From NCBI GenBank assembly GCA_017654735.1, contig JADPYG010000094.1:1-64000 (forward strand): a stretch of DNA of 64,000 nucleotides, given 5' to 3'. Made by a program: the position numbers and the translations under genes. Shown piece after piece: positions 11,076 through 22,755 of this stretch. This DNA is from Vishniacozyma victoriae (Eukaryota; Basidiomycota; Tremellomycetes; Tremellales; Bulleribasidiaceae). The stretch's first letter is position 1. Each line of letters starts with the position of its first letter. The notes under the pieces are model-generated. The model made no database searches. It was not told where the DNA came from and saw only the letters and a list, made by a program, of their open reading frames with translations.

Positions 11076-14000
11076 CTATTTTCGTCCATACTCCTTGATC
11101 ACACTGACAGGTTTCACATATCCACCGATAGGTACATATGGAATATCATACCCAAAAGCACTCAGACTTCCAATATCAAGTCCTCTTTGAGTATCGGTCC
11201 ATTGTGGGGCTGCTGTTACCGCGATGATGAGGACTCGGAGTCCGTATTTGTAGTCTGTCGTCAGGGTCTTCTCCTTCTTCTCTGGAAGGGAATGAATGGC
11301 TTACCTGGGGTACCTAGAGCTGCACCGGATTGATTATCGAGGACAGCTATCAAGTCGGGTACACCGCAAATCACCTAATTGTCAGCTCTACCCTTTCGTC
11401 ACGAGTCTTACCTTTTTCTCGCCGTTCAATTCATGTTCGACGTATAAATTTTCGTTCTTGAATGGGACTGCTCGTTAGTACTAACCCATATATTTTGAGA
11501 GTCAAGCGAGTCAGACAAGGCTCGGGTTCTCGTCTCGACGTTTGACGGCCCAACAGCCCCACTTACTAGTAACGGTCCCCTCGAACCTCTCTTTCCCCTC
11601 CCCATCCTCATCCTCAGCCGCAACAGCCTTGACAACAATCTCTCCAATCGTATGAGCCTTGAATATCCTCCTATTGACCTCAACAATCTTCCCACTAAAC
11701 AACACTCTACTAGCTGTACTTCCCCCTAGAGCATCAACGAGGACCGGACCGATATTTCCGATATTTGCTGATTTATTCGCTAATGCCACCGAACGGCCTA
11801 GACGCCATGCTTGCGAGACTGTATTCTTGACCATACATCCCTCGCATTCTTCGCGAGTTAGTGGGCGGGAGGCGGCTCCTGCGTGGGTACCCATTTCGAC
11901 GCATGCTGCTCGGAGGATCGCGTCTTGGTCCAGGTAGTGTTTGACCTTGGTCATAAACTGATATCGCGTCAGCGTTGTGGCTTGCTCATCGATCCGATAC
12001 ATCGAGGGGGTCAGAAAGGTGAAGGTAGGGAAGACGTACAATGGTAGACCCGTCCCCGGAGCACATGGCAGCAGGTAACAGCATCTCGGCTCTGTTTCCC
12101 TTGTCATAGACATTAGGCGTAGTCTGCCACCCAGTCGGATAAGCTCTTCCCATGAAATCACCATCTATAATGGGAAGATCCATGTATTTGGAGGAACCGG
12201 TTATGAGGTTAACCATTCCGTTTGATCCTCCTATCTCGAGGGCAGCCAGGTGGGTGACATTGTCAAGCTGACATTAGCAAATTCAACCATTCACAACCTC
12301 GCCGTGGGAATGCAGTAGCTGACTCGCAGCCGCCAGCGAGGCCGGTCACTCATCCGACTCACCCTCATAAATTCAATCAATTCCCTGCACGCTTGGGTGT
12401 ACTCTTCCCCAATCAACCTCTCCATCGAGACCTCCGGAGACCCGATTCCACCACCCCAGAGACAAGATCCCTTTTCATCCATATCCTCAAGATCAACAAC
12501 TTTGACATTATGTCCCTCCCTGATCAGATTTCGGAGAGCAAGGAAAACATGTTGTGGATTCCCACCGCCTCCACACCCTAGGATATAACATCCTGTCGCT
12601 AGCCATTCGACGTCTAGTTCTGATAATATCCATTCTCCCTTTTCGGTGATTGTGGGTATGTAGTCTGCCATTTTGGTTGCTGTCCATTCTTCGTCTACCT
12701 TTGGTAAAGCGTATGTCTGATTCACTGGTCTGATGCTGGGGATGGGAGATTTTGAATCGTAGGCGCCTTGCGGAATGAGATCGGATAGGGAAGCTGAAGG
12801 CAGATCGGGTTGAGTGGCTGCTCCTGTCCAGTCTCCCGCTGCTTTCACGTAAAATCTGCATCGCCCAGTCGTATCTATCATCAGCTCTAATCAATCGCGA
12901 TTGCAAAACGTACAAGCAATGGGGATAGCTTCCGACTCAACGACAGAGGTTGTCTTTGGGTCCGCACCGGCAGCGACCGCTTTATCGATCGCCCTTTGCC
13001 CGACCTTCTTCCTGACCGCCGACATTCCTTCGGTAGTGATATCCTCGAATGTATCGATCACCCCTGATACCTAACCGTCAGCGTTTACACGTATACGTAG
13101 TCAGACGTACCTGGGCACAAGCAGCACCAACCGCATTGGCAGCATCAAAGAAAGGGAATCGATGAACCTTTGAAACTCCATTTAAACTATCTGGAGCCAA
13201 GATAGCTCCACCCCCAACAAGGTAAACCGGTACATCGGTCGTACTAGTCTTCATCTCGTCCAAGACCAACTCGATCATGACTTTGATTCTAGCTTGAGCA
13301 GCCTCAATTTCCTCCTTCTGGATACCCTGGACTAGATCCGCATTGCCGACTCCGGGAGCTCGGCCAGCAGCGACAACGACATCGGTGGTCGTTAAAGTGG
13401 ACCCGCCGAAAGAAAGGGAGTCGTGGATCTTGTATCCTACCGAGTCGGGGCCGACTGTGATTTTCCCCTGAGCGTCTTTTCGGACTCGCGATCCACCTCC
13501 CAGGCCGATAGAGTGGACGTGGGGCATTGAGAAATTAAGCCTGACTCCACAAAGTTGATGTTGAGCTGCTGCTTGTCGTGGGAATCCAGTTGGGAGTAGT
13601 ACGCCCACTTCAGTCTGATATCAGCTTCCCTCCTTATTGCAATGTGACATACCGTGGTCCCTCCAACATCCACCACTAGAGCAGTCTCTTTTCTCGGTCC
13701 ACCACTAGCCCATGATGCCAAGAAGTTTGCTCCCCTCATTGAATTCGTCGGACCAGATGAGAAAGTTTTGATGGGGAAACTGACTGCTTGGTCGCATGTC
13801 ATCAATGTTCCATCATTCGAAGTTAGGAATAAAGGGCAATCAAGTTGGAGTTGGTGAACTGAGTCGACGAAACCAGCAACTACCTGAGCAGCGTAGGATA
13901 AGAGGGAAGCGTTGAGGATAGTAGCATTTTCTCGTTCCAGTAGACCTGTCTCTTAGCATCTTCACAACGCAAGAGACAACTGGACTTGCCGATATTGGCT

Positions 14001-14694
14001 ACCTCCTTTCCGATCGATACCTTGACGCCTGGACATTCTTGTTGAAGTATTGCCCGGACGACTTCTTCGTGTTTGGCAGTGAAATCGATAGGGGCGTAAA
14101 CCGCCGATACAGCAACAGCCTTTATCCCCTGTTTCTTGATCTCTGCACATACACCTCTAATCTCGTTCGTATCGATCTAGGATCAGCTCATTCCTTACTA
14201 GACACCGCTGAGATGAATAGGACGTACTTGGGAGATCTCCTTCCCATCCACCTGGATCCCACCTTCCACCAAAAACGCAGGACCCTCCAATACCGCCCGA
14301 AGCTCGTAAGGGAATCCAGCAAATGGGGGACTCAACCTCGAATACGGTCCACATAATCTAATCACGGCAACCCTCTCGAGCTTCTCGGCATTCCGCTCAA
14401 TTAACGAATTCACAAATGATGTGGTACCGATTGCTATCGCTTGAATCCTCGATTTGTCGACTTTTGCTTTCTCAAGTGTAGCTGCTACGGCATTTTGAAT
14501 ACCGAGAGTGACGTCTGCTGTGGTAGTTGCTTTGTGAGAAGCGAGGACAGGGGTAGGGGCACCGGGGGTGAGGTCGAGGATTACTGCGTCACTGTCCTTT
14601 TAGCCTCCTTCTCAACACGTCAAAAGTGTGCGACATACGTATTGGTACCTCCGACATCTACCCCAATCCTGAGTGTCTTGTGAGGTACTGTCAT
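11076..14694 (-). CDS. Hydantoinase/oxoprolinase A - DUF917 fusion protein
   Basis: Predicted cytosolic ATP-dependent amidohydrolase acting on hydantoin- or lactam-type rings. Twelve exons (14694-14639, 14591-14228, 14176-13990, 13945-13653, 13614-13111, 13070-12914, 12874-12363, 12267-12040, 11957-11567, 11467-11412, 11374-11305, 11254-11076) add up exactly to 998 aa. Residues 1-560 are HyuA: the actin-like phosphate loop GVDVGGTNTD, then GTTSFVNSLIE, LERENATILNASLL, VDVGGTT and PVYLVGGGAI. After a linker, DUF917 (S-Me-THD) covers the C-terminal 360 aa: ILGCGGGGNPQ, LEIGGSNGMVNL, DGDFMGRAYPTGW, and a C-terminal FGYDIPYVPIGGYV. The third intron has a GC donor. It is divergent from an NCS1 permease. 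The exact substrate cannot be told from sequence. Confidence 0.92.
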
Positions 14695-15360
14695 TGAATA
14701 GGGATGTCAAGGCTGAAGGCGAATTGTAGAGGTGAAGAAGATACCCAAGAACCAAGTAAAGTAGGCAGCCCTCCACTTCGGGAGCTTATCGCGACGCCCC
14801 CACTTTTGGTGGGCGCTTACTGGATTTCGGCCGTGGCCTATCCCCGCTCTTAACCGATGTCTCCGACGACACCACCGAGTCCGACAAAACGGATTCATAC
14901 GACAGCGTACTAGGTCAGAGGCCGTACGCGATGCTAGTGCGACTACTGTACCTTCCAAGATAGAGGAGGGTAGTTCGTGATGAAATGATTCGCCATTTAC
15001 CTAGCGTCAATCGATTTCCGCCGAATGTCCCGATAAACACGTTGGCGGCAATTGTAAATCTCATCATTCCGAAGATAGTTCCGGCTCAAGTGGAGCGCGT
15101 CCAGAGTTTCAGCGCCGCATCAATGGCGCCCAGTAGATGAGTCTATCTCTTTCCTTTTCCCCTAAAACCAAATACTCCCCCACTTTGATGGACCAAAGTG
15201 GAAAGTATGAGATAAGAGATATGTTCGGGTCAATTACTTTTGAGCAGGTCAGATTATGTATTATGTACGACTAGCCCACTTATCATATCCTACTTGCCAA
15301 TCACTTGACTGAACTACAAGTCTACTGTCTCCCAGATATCTGGTAGGAAGAGCATTCACG
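14695..15360. promoter_or_regulatory. Bidirectional promoter of the hydantoinase/permease pair
   Basis: 666 bases shared by two divergent starts. It contains three GATAAG/CTTATC sites (14785-14790, 15211-15216, 15279-15284), the core bound by fungal nitrogen GATA factors. There is also a perfect 8+8 inverted repeat CCACTTTG-6-CAAAGTGG (15180-15201) and an imperfect inverted repeat at 14796-14816. Assignment to nitrogen regulation is inference from the motif and from the genes served. Confidence 0.55.
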
Positions 15361-17548
15361 ATGCCGGGCCCAAAGACTCAGACAGTACTAGACAAGCTAG
15401 TCGTACCACAACACAAGGGCGAAGCGGAAGTATGGCAGAACTCAAGATGGGTAAGTCACCGATTCTCACAAGTAATGCAGCGTCACATGACTTAAAAAAT
15501 AGTTGAATAGAGACACAGTCCCTCTCCCACCCTCACGAAGAACATGGGGACCATGGTCATTTGTTGGGTTCTGGATCACTACCGGAGTCAACATATCAGG
15601 ATGGACAGGTGGTTCTGCGCTCCTATCACTTGGTCTTACCGTCCGTACGTCCGGTATATAGTATAGAGCTGAAGGTAGAACAAGCGATGATATCGGCTGT
15701 GATTGGGCAGCTTCTTGTGGCTGCTTGCGTGGTGATGACGGGGCTGTTTGGAGCGAGATGGCACGTTGGATTTCCCATGTGGAACAGAGTCGTCTGGGGC
15801 TTGAGGGCCAGTTATTTCCCGCTTGCTAATCGTATTGTTCTTTCTTTTACTTGGTGTGCTAGTACGTCTACCCGTCTTGACCCCTGAAGGCTGCATACTG
15901 ACTCCTTAGCCCAAGCATGGTTCGGTGGACAAGTGATGAAGACTCTGCTTGGATCCATGTTCCCGTCGATCTACAGTAGGTCACTCGGTCTCGTATCACG
16001 ATCAGAATTGACCCGTCGTAGGAATGAAGAATGTCTTTCCCGCTTCGACCGCATTGGAATCAGCAGACTTCCTTTGCTTTATCCTCTTCCTGCTGGTGTC
16101 TCTACCCCTCATTATGATTCCTCCAGAACATTACAGGAAACCGTTCCTTTTCACAGCATTCACGTCGACCATAACCGCCTTTTCGATCTTCTTCTGGTCT
16201 CTTGCCAGAGCTAAAGGCGGTGGACCATTCATCGATGAAAGCGTGGAGCAGATTACGGGGGTTCCGGCTGCAAAAGCGACCTACCTTGTTTGGTATGTCG
16301 GGTCTGTTGACGGAGCTGATTGGAAGGGCGATCTTTTATGGCATATCATCACAAATGGGTCAAATCGTTGCTGGCGTAAGCATCTCCTGGATCCTCATTG
16401 ACAACATGTACTCATGACAGATCTTGAACATGTCCGACTACTCCCGTTTTGCGACCAAGCCAAAGGACCAAATCATCTCCCAGGTCGTCATTGTCCCGAT
16501 TCTGGGAATCATGACCACAGTGATCGGGATCACCTGTACATCAACAGCAGCCCAGTTCTACCCAGATAGAGGACTACTCTGGGAGCCCTACGCTCTTCTT
16601 CGGGCTATACAAGAAGAGGGAGGGGCGGGCGCAAGGGCTGCTGTATTCTTTGCCTGTACGTCATTTTACCCATTTTATCGCCTTGCTGATGTTTAGCATT
16701 CGCATTCTTGATTGCTCAATTTGGGATCAATATTGCTGGTAATGCTATCTCGGGCGGGATCGATCTAGCGTCTATGTTCCCGAAATATATCAACTTGAAA
16801 AGGGGAGCTTATATTGTACGTGCCATCATTGGAAAAGAACGGGAAAGGGTCAAAACACTTATTTCCAGACCACGGCAATGGCTCTTCCCATGTGTCCATG
16901 GGCTCTCTTATCTGGGGCGACAGTCTTCATCAGCGTCATGGGCGGCTACGCTACCTTCTTAGCGCCTATCTGCGGTCTCATGGTCAGCGACTACCTTCTC
17001 GTACGAAGGGGTAATGTGAAATTAAGCTCTTTGGTAAGTCGCCTCAAACACGATCGACATATATTGATGTTACAGTATGTATGCGATCCAAGTTCGGTAT
17101 ACTTTTACTGGAAGGGCGTCAACTGGCGAGCACCTGTCGCTTGGGCTTGTGGAGTTGCGCCGCTGTTCCCTGGCTTCTTGGCCACTGTCTCGACGGTCAC
17201 GATCCCATTGGGTCTGCAGAGGGTATACTACCTCTGTTTCCCGCGTATGCACCCTTTGAGACCGCTTAAGACTCAGCTGATAAGTAGTCGGTTTTATACT
17301 CTCGGGTACGATTTACTTCGCCCTCTGCAATCTCTTCCCACTTGAGCGAATGGATGAGGTAGATGAGAATGACTACTTTGGTACTTTCGGGTAAGCCTGC
17401 CCGATGACAGCAATGGATTTAGCTGACCGGTAGCGAACCGTATATCGAAGACGACGTGGAGGGTGCAGCAATCAAGAACGCGCTAGAGAAGGTCATGTCG
17501 AAGGAAGATACGGTCGGTGAGATTGGTGTATTCCCAGTTCGAGAGTAG
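15361..17548 (+). CDS. NCS1-family nucleobase/allantoin/hydantoin permease
   Basis: Plasma-membrane cation symporter of the NCS1 family, which imports purines, pyrimidines, allantoin, or (bacterial Mhp1) hydantoins. Twelve exons (first 15361-15450, last 17434-17548) sum to 568 aa, normal for the family. Characteristic blocks: WGPWSFVGFWITTGVNISGW near the N-terminus, FGARWHVGFPMWNRVVWG, ILNMSDYSRFATKPKDQ, INIAGNAISGGIDLA, and VYFYWKGVNWRAPVAW near the C-terminus. About twelve hydrophobic segments can be seen. One intron (16293-16326) is only 34 bases. Its divergent neighbour is a hydantoinase-like enzyme, so a cyclic ureide or lactam is the likely cargo (inference). Confidence 0.9.
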
Positions 17549-18082
17549 TACTGTGAGCATGATGGACTTAGGTCGATGGTACTACGATATAGGGTTGTCC
17601 AATAAGTTTGTAAATTCTTCTTATGCGTACAAAAAAAAGGTTTGTATGACAGTGAGGCGGTGTGAGGCGTGAATCAGTTGATTGAATGAAAGCCTGCGAT
17701 CTCCCTTATCTTGAATCCTGAAGCAATAATATCATGATTAAGAAGCTACAATAGGGTATGCTCGTCTGAGCTCATTACGTAGTTTCGACGTCTAGGACCC
17801 ATATGACCGATATGACCGATATGGGACAGTGGTATCTAAGGGCAGTCACCGTGAGGTTTCCATGGCGAGATTTCAGTACATGACCCTTGACAATCGCAAG
17901 AGCAAATGGAACATAGATAGCTAACGATGAAGTAAGGAGGTGTGCCTCTTCTGAGAGAAAATGGTGAATACGTACACACATACAAATCGGAAAGCTACTG
18001 TGCGATGATCGATGACTAGCTATGACTACACTACATAGAGGTCTTGCACGCTCATTGCATCTGGCTGTCCACGGAGATAAGG
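17549..18082. other. Intergenic region
   Basis: Downstream of the permease and of the first secreted-protein gene (convergent ends). No exon recognised. Confidence 0.4.
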
Positions 18083-18644
18083 TCAATCGATGGGGCACGC
18101 TGAGCGTTTTTGCATTCTCCCTGAGAGAACGTCAGAGCCTGAACAAGTTTGGAAAGTCAGGATCACTCACCTGGGTGATTCTGTAGGCCTTCCAATTGCC
18201 ACTCGGAACAGCGAGGCATCGTCCCTGCGGGGTAGAGAAGTCTAGGTATCAGCACCGACTCTTGTCCATATAGGTCAAGCTGACCTCCTGGAGTGAACTC
18301 TTTTGTCTGGGCATCGCAGAAACAACCTTCGCCCGTATAGAAATATATGCAATGTGGATCTGCGAAAAGCCAGCCATCAAACGAAATGCCCGATGGTTTG
18401 TATTTGTCCCCCATAGATATACACGACCGATCGTCGGACCGAAACGTGTAGCCCACAAAAGCATCATTGACTTTGCCGCACGCATTGTCGGAAGACGCAG
18501 CTAGAATCAGGTTAGCTAACACCATCACATAGGGGACAAAAATCGCCTACAGTCGTGAAATTGGACTTGCATGTTCCCGGTCTTTCCTTGTGCTTGTCCG
18601 AGCATTGACAATGTGGCCATCACCATAGTGTGATAATACATCAT
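18083..18644 (-). CDS. Small secreted Cys-rich protein (family member F1)
   Basis: Unrecognised product. Exon 1 (18644-18551) encodes a Met-rich hydrophobic leader and ends in phase 1. Exon 2 starts at 18500 and carries the Cys-rich body (NACGK, DRSCIS, PHCIY, EGCFCD). A possible 60-base intron with a GTCAGC donor inside exon 2 does not change frame, so the model is ambiguous there. A last short exon ending at 18083 supplies SACPID and the stop. The leader, the position and phase of intron 1, and the Cys-containing tail match the ten sister genes in this window. The last exon is the least certain part. No known domain; extracellular location is inferred from the leader. Confidence 0.55.
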
Positions 18645-19191
18645 ATTACTGCAACATCAGACACAGGCGCCAGCTTGAGACGAACTTTGGTTTCGAGAGG
18701 CAAAAAACGATATGTGAAGAAGAACAAAGCAGGCTGTTTGTCTCGTCTCATAGATTCGGGCCTCAGGATGAAATCAACCAAAGCTACATAACTTGACAAT
18801 CAAGGGGCTGAGGTGAAAGGTAACCTCTCTCAATCCGCGGTGATCACTATTCTCAGAACACAGAGGTTGCAGATGGCCATTCCCTTTTCAGCCGTGAGTG
18901 GACTCCGTGAATGAGACTTGAAGAACAACGGATCACTCCATGTAAGTGTGTAGCTAGTCTGGTCGAACAAAGGAGCGAACGCCATCACGCTTACTCTGAC
19001 GGCTGCATTGGTTTTGGGTTGTCGCGCTTTTGGGCCCATGTCACCAAATCTCATTGCTGCCCAGCTTTGAAGAACCATGACCATGTACCAGACATTCATC
19101 TCCACAAGTCACATTCACTACTAAGAACCTGCTTCGGATCCTAGCTTGCCTGGCCTTAAACTACCGCCAGTTCATTTGAGGAAGAGTTGTC
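18645..19191. other. Intergenic region between secreted-family genes
   Basis: No complete gene found. A minus-strand open frame (18830-19105) starts with a hydrophobic stretch and has two Cys near its end; it could be a decayed family member but lacks the exon pattern. Confidence 0.3.
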
Positions 19192-19797
19192 TCAAAGTTC
19201 CATTTTACTGCCCATCCTACAAGTGGTTTCATCGTACTGATCCTCTGCGAGTGGTTGGAAACCCCCACAATAACCCTGAGAATCAGAATTGTAGGTGTTG
19301 GAGGTCAGTGCTCACCTCTTCAAATCGGAACGATTTCATGGCGAAAGGAGTTTGACCAACCTCAGAAGGAATGTTGTAGCATTCGTCTAGAGGTCTAAGC
19401 TATCTGGGTAATGCTGGACATTGTTGGCTCACCTTTTGTTTGCACATTCATAGCTACCGTCTTCCCTGAACACTCATTGTCTGCTGACATCTGCAAGCAG
19501 TATGTCCATGGGACATTATCTCCGTTGCGATCTTCAGACATCATGAGAGCATGTCTTCCAGTCTCGTCATCGTAGCACTGGTCACTGTACGTCTTGTAGG
19601 CTCCGCTGACAAGTAGTCGACGTGGGTCTCCTTTTTGGGCTGCTTCAGTACTGCAGTCTCTGTCTATAGGATCAGCTTTGATGCCCATCGTAGGCTTCCA
19701 AGTGACACTTACCCCTGTAAAACCAGGTCTGCCCCTTTTTGGCATCACAGATGCCGACAAAAACAGTAAAGGCTGTAAAATGGACTCCCATCTTCAT
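19192..19797 (-). CDS. Small secreted Cys-rich protein (family member F2)
   Basis: Unrecognised product, about 150 aa. Exon 1 encodes a signal peptide (HFTAFTVFVGICDA) and ends just after QTWFYR in phase 1. Exon 2 carries SGAYKTYSDQCYDDETGR, VPWTYCLQM and NECSGKTV and ends in phase 1. Exon 3 has DECYNIPSEVGQTPFAMKSF and ends in phase 0. The last exon opens GYCGG and closes with TTCRMG. The mature part has seven Cys. It is a clear paralogue of member G1 at 28.7 kb, which has the same Cys order and shared blocks GAY-TY, C-DDETGR, CYNIP and FAM-SFR. Function unknown; the signal peptide and even Cys number pattern suggest a disulfide-stabilised extracellular protein. Confidence 0.8.
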
Positions 19798-20175
19798 TTT
19801 GTGCTTTTCAGGAATGATGAATCAGAAATGAAACCTACTAGCCAGCATTGCTCAATGAATGAGTTCAGAGATCGACACTAAGGTGCACAAAGGAGGCGTA
19901 AGGCTTAATCCTGAGGTCTCATCGAGAGTCAGCATTGCTTGGGAACAAAGGAGGAATCGGTGAAGATGGAGATCTCCGAGCTTGAAAGGCTGTTATGCGT
20001 TTGCTACGGGGAGTTCTTGTCCTGGGAACACAGACGATACTCTTGGTTATCTTCGCTAAGACCGATCCATATTCCGATATTGTGCTTCACATGCTGGGCA
20101 GCTACAATAATGAAATGCATATAGCAATGCGAGATCAAATCGGAGTCTGCCATAACGAGACACAATGGAACGGAT
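19798..20175. other. Intergenic region
   Basis: 378 bases between members F2 and F3; no exon recognised on either strand. Confidence 0.35.
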
Positions 20176-20671
20176 TTCAACAGCCACCCTGACGCATGAG
20201 CTCAACACCACATAGGCAGGCACAATGTGTTGTTTGACATACCTGAGAGATATAGTACGATCTCCAATCGCCCTCGATAGGTTCACACTGAGTGTATACA
20301 ATAGAGTCTGTTGATCGGCTCAGTCTCAGTCACGGTCTAGGACATGATTTAGACTCACCACCACCCAGTTGAATTGTGACTGGCTCGCCGACGTCCATAC
20401 ACCCTTTTTGCCGGAATCGGTGGAGACACACCTGTCTCGATCTCTTGACCTTGCTGAAGTGAATGGCTTTTATCTCTGAGTAATCGCGACAGTTGTCGTC
20501 ACCCAGGCGGTACTGGGTGCCAATTCTCGAGCAGCTTAGGTCTGCGGGTCAGTATTGTCGAGCTGACCAAGTCCCAGGGAAAAATTGCTCACCGTATGAA
20601 TAGAAGACATTCACTCTAGCGTGGGTAGCGCTGATTGCAGAGAGCAGCGTGAGAGCCAAAGTCAATTTCAT
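20176..20671 (-). CDS. Small secreted Cys-rich protein (family member F3)
   Basis: Unrecognised product, 113 aa. Exon 1 is a textbook signal peptide (MKLTLALTLLSAISATHA) ending RVNVFYSY in phase 1. Exon 2 has LSCSRIGTQYRLGDDNCRDY, RQVCLHRFRQKGCMD and ends in phase 1. Exon 3 has IVYTQCEPIEGDWRSYYISQ and ends in phase 0. The last exon is just GGC plus stop. Six Cys in the mature chain. The CEPIEG block recurs as CQPIEGG in member G5 at 33.2 kb, linking the minus-strand and plus-strand blocks. No known domain. Confidence 0.8.
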
Positions 20672-20985
20672 TCTGCTAATAAGCAACTTTCCTTTGTTAT
20701 TGCAAATGTGGACTTGCTGTGGATCTAATGCTGATTAAATCGGTGAGCGATGTGGGAATGTGGATACGGAACTGAAAAGTAGAAGCTACTTATACATCAC
20801 TCAAAAGACAAGGTCTGGTAATTGACCAACAAGAAGTCGTCGATCACGGGGCAATTGCGGAAACAAAGGAGGGATTGCGTCGATCAAGGAAGGCGAATTC
20901 GGGTACAGTCTAGCGGATCCAGGGGGGATTGAAAGGAACGGGCCATCCTGGTCGAGAAAGGAATTCGCCTGGCCGAATATGCTAT
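20672..20985. other. Intergenic region
   Basis: Promoter side of member F3 and downstream side of the dioxygenase gene; no exon recognised. Confidence 0.35.
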
Positions 20986-22377
20986 TCATGGCAACCGCTT
21001 CTTGTCCATTGCATCTAGACGCTTATCCAGCTCAGCTTGGCTGAATCCTTCTTCGTTGCCTCTGATCACCATATCCAACTGAGTCTCGGGACAATGCTAT
21101 TCGTCAGCGCCAAGGTTTACGTCTATAACGTACCCCGCCATCCGGTGGTGGATCCGTATCCAAGTTCGTCGGAAACGAGTACCCATCCGCAACAGCCTTC
21201 AATAATGCCTCCACCCTTCTTTCACCCAACTGCCTACTCGCACCACCTCTTAGTACAGGCCAAATTAATTCCATTATCTTCCGCCTATCCACACTCTCCA
21301 TAGGTTTCCCCCAACACGCAGAGATCTGGAGCAGATTTGCACTTCTGTTGAAGTCTTTCGTTCTGTTCTCGCCCGCCGCATGGAAGAGGGCTGGATTGAA
21401 GAACAATCCATCTCCCTTCTGGAGTGGGAGCTGGACCATCATTTCGTGAAACACATGAATGAATTCAGGGTGTCGGTAGGCGACGTAGCCGTTATCGAAA
21501 TGCTGAGAGAAGGGGAGTAGTTGAGTAGGTCCAGAAATGATAGGCATATTGGTATGAGCGATGGCGCCTTGGAGGGTAAGAAGTTGTGAGGCGACCTGGG
21601 AGATGATGGGAAATCTGGCAGCTGTATGTTCTGCTTGGAAACCAAGATCTACATGTAAGCGTCGTCCGGAAGAAAAACTTACGGTAATCGCGATGTGGAG
21701 CTTGAGCTTTCCCACCAGGTTTGACTATATTTGTTTGAGTAGTCATTGCATACCCAGGTCCGAGCCACGCTTCACATATCAAATCACTACCATCAGCACC
21801 ATCGAACATTGCCCAAACTTACATAGCCTCATTCGCAAAGTACCGTACAAATCCCTCCGCATCCACTTGGGCAAACTTCTGAAAACTATTCCAAATCCTG
21901 TCATTCGCCCCGGCCGGGGCGAAGTGGTCCCCTTTCTGTCCAGCTTCTTTTTCCTTTTCAATGATTTGGGCGAATGCTGCTTCGGCCCGATCGATGACTT
22001 CGTGGTCCGCAAGGGGAATTAAGTTCTTCACCACAAACACGCCTGGACCTGATAGGAGACAGTGATGCAATTCGTTCATTGCTGCATTTCGGTCTGCGGA
22101 CATTAAGGTGGGGGTGTCATATATAGGGACATTAGCCGATACCGATGATGAGAGGGGATAAGTAGAAGTTTCGGTCTTTTGGGAGCCTGCTAATTCAGTT
22201 CCGACATTCGAGATTGAGAGCAATGGGTTTAGACTCACATGTTTGCTTAAAATCCTCAATGTCCTGAGCCGTGAACTCTCCCTTGAGACGACCATCTGCT
22301 TGTGTCCGACTAAGGAGAGGAGGTAGTTTGGTGTTTACCGGTTTATGACCGGTGCTCGACTCTCCTCCCTTCGACAT
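20986..22377 (-). CDS. Phytanoyl-CoA dioxygenase (PhyH)-family oxygenase
   Basis: Fe(II)/2-oxoglutarate-dependent oxygenase; the family hydroxylates lipids and secondary metabolites. Five exons on the minus strand starting at 22377; the last, coding for a tail ending KKRLP, stops at 20986. Metal site: HRD in KAQAPHRDY followed by HLGF (first His and Asp), and the distal His in NPALFHAAGENRTKD, with an Arg further on (DFNRSAN) for 2-oxoglutarate. The N-terminal part includes GPGVFVVKNLIPLADHEVID, typical of fungal PhyH proteins. It is divergent from a zinc-cluster regulator across 378 bases, so that factor may control it (inference). Substrate cannot be deduced. Confidence 0.82.
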
Positions 22378-22755
22378 GACGAGTGATGCTCTTGTTCAGA
22401 TCGATATATCTTTAGTTTGTTCCAATCAAGTACTGATTCAAGTGAATGAGTTCCGAAGGCGCTACACCTCGAGGGCAATGACATTATATGCTTCTAGAAT
22501 TCGTGAAATGAGAATACCCCGAACGAAGCATGATCTGGTTCGGTTGGTTACTTTAGGCTATTTAATCGGTTTAGCCGGGGTCAGAAATACACCGAAGGGC
22601 CAATCAACCACGCCCTATTGACTGCTTCTCACCATTATCTCAAGCTTGAACACGCAGAGTCACATATCCCTTGCCGGTCAACAGCAGGAGCGAGCCTGGC
22701 GAATCCGACTCTTTGATGACTGCCAACTCTCTCGCTATTTCAAAGGCAGTCGAAG

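Noticed and set aside
16024..16401. Read-through of permease exon 5
   Set aside because: The 34-base intron 16293-16326 is required to reach the conserved ISSQMGQIVAG then ILNMSDYSRFA region.
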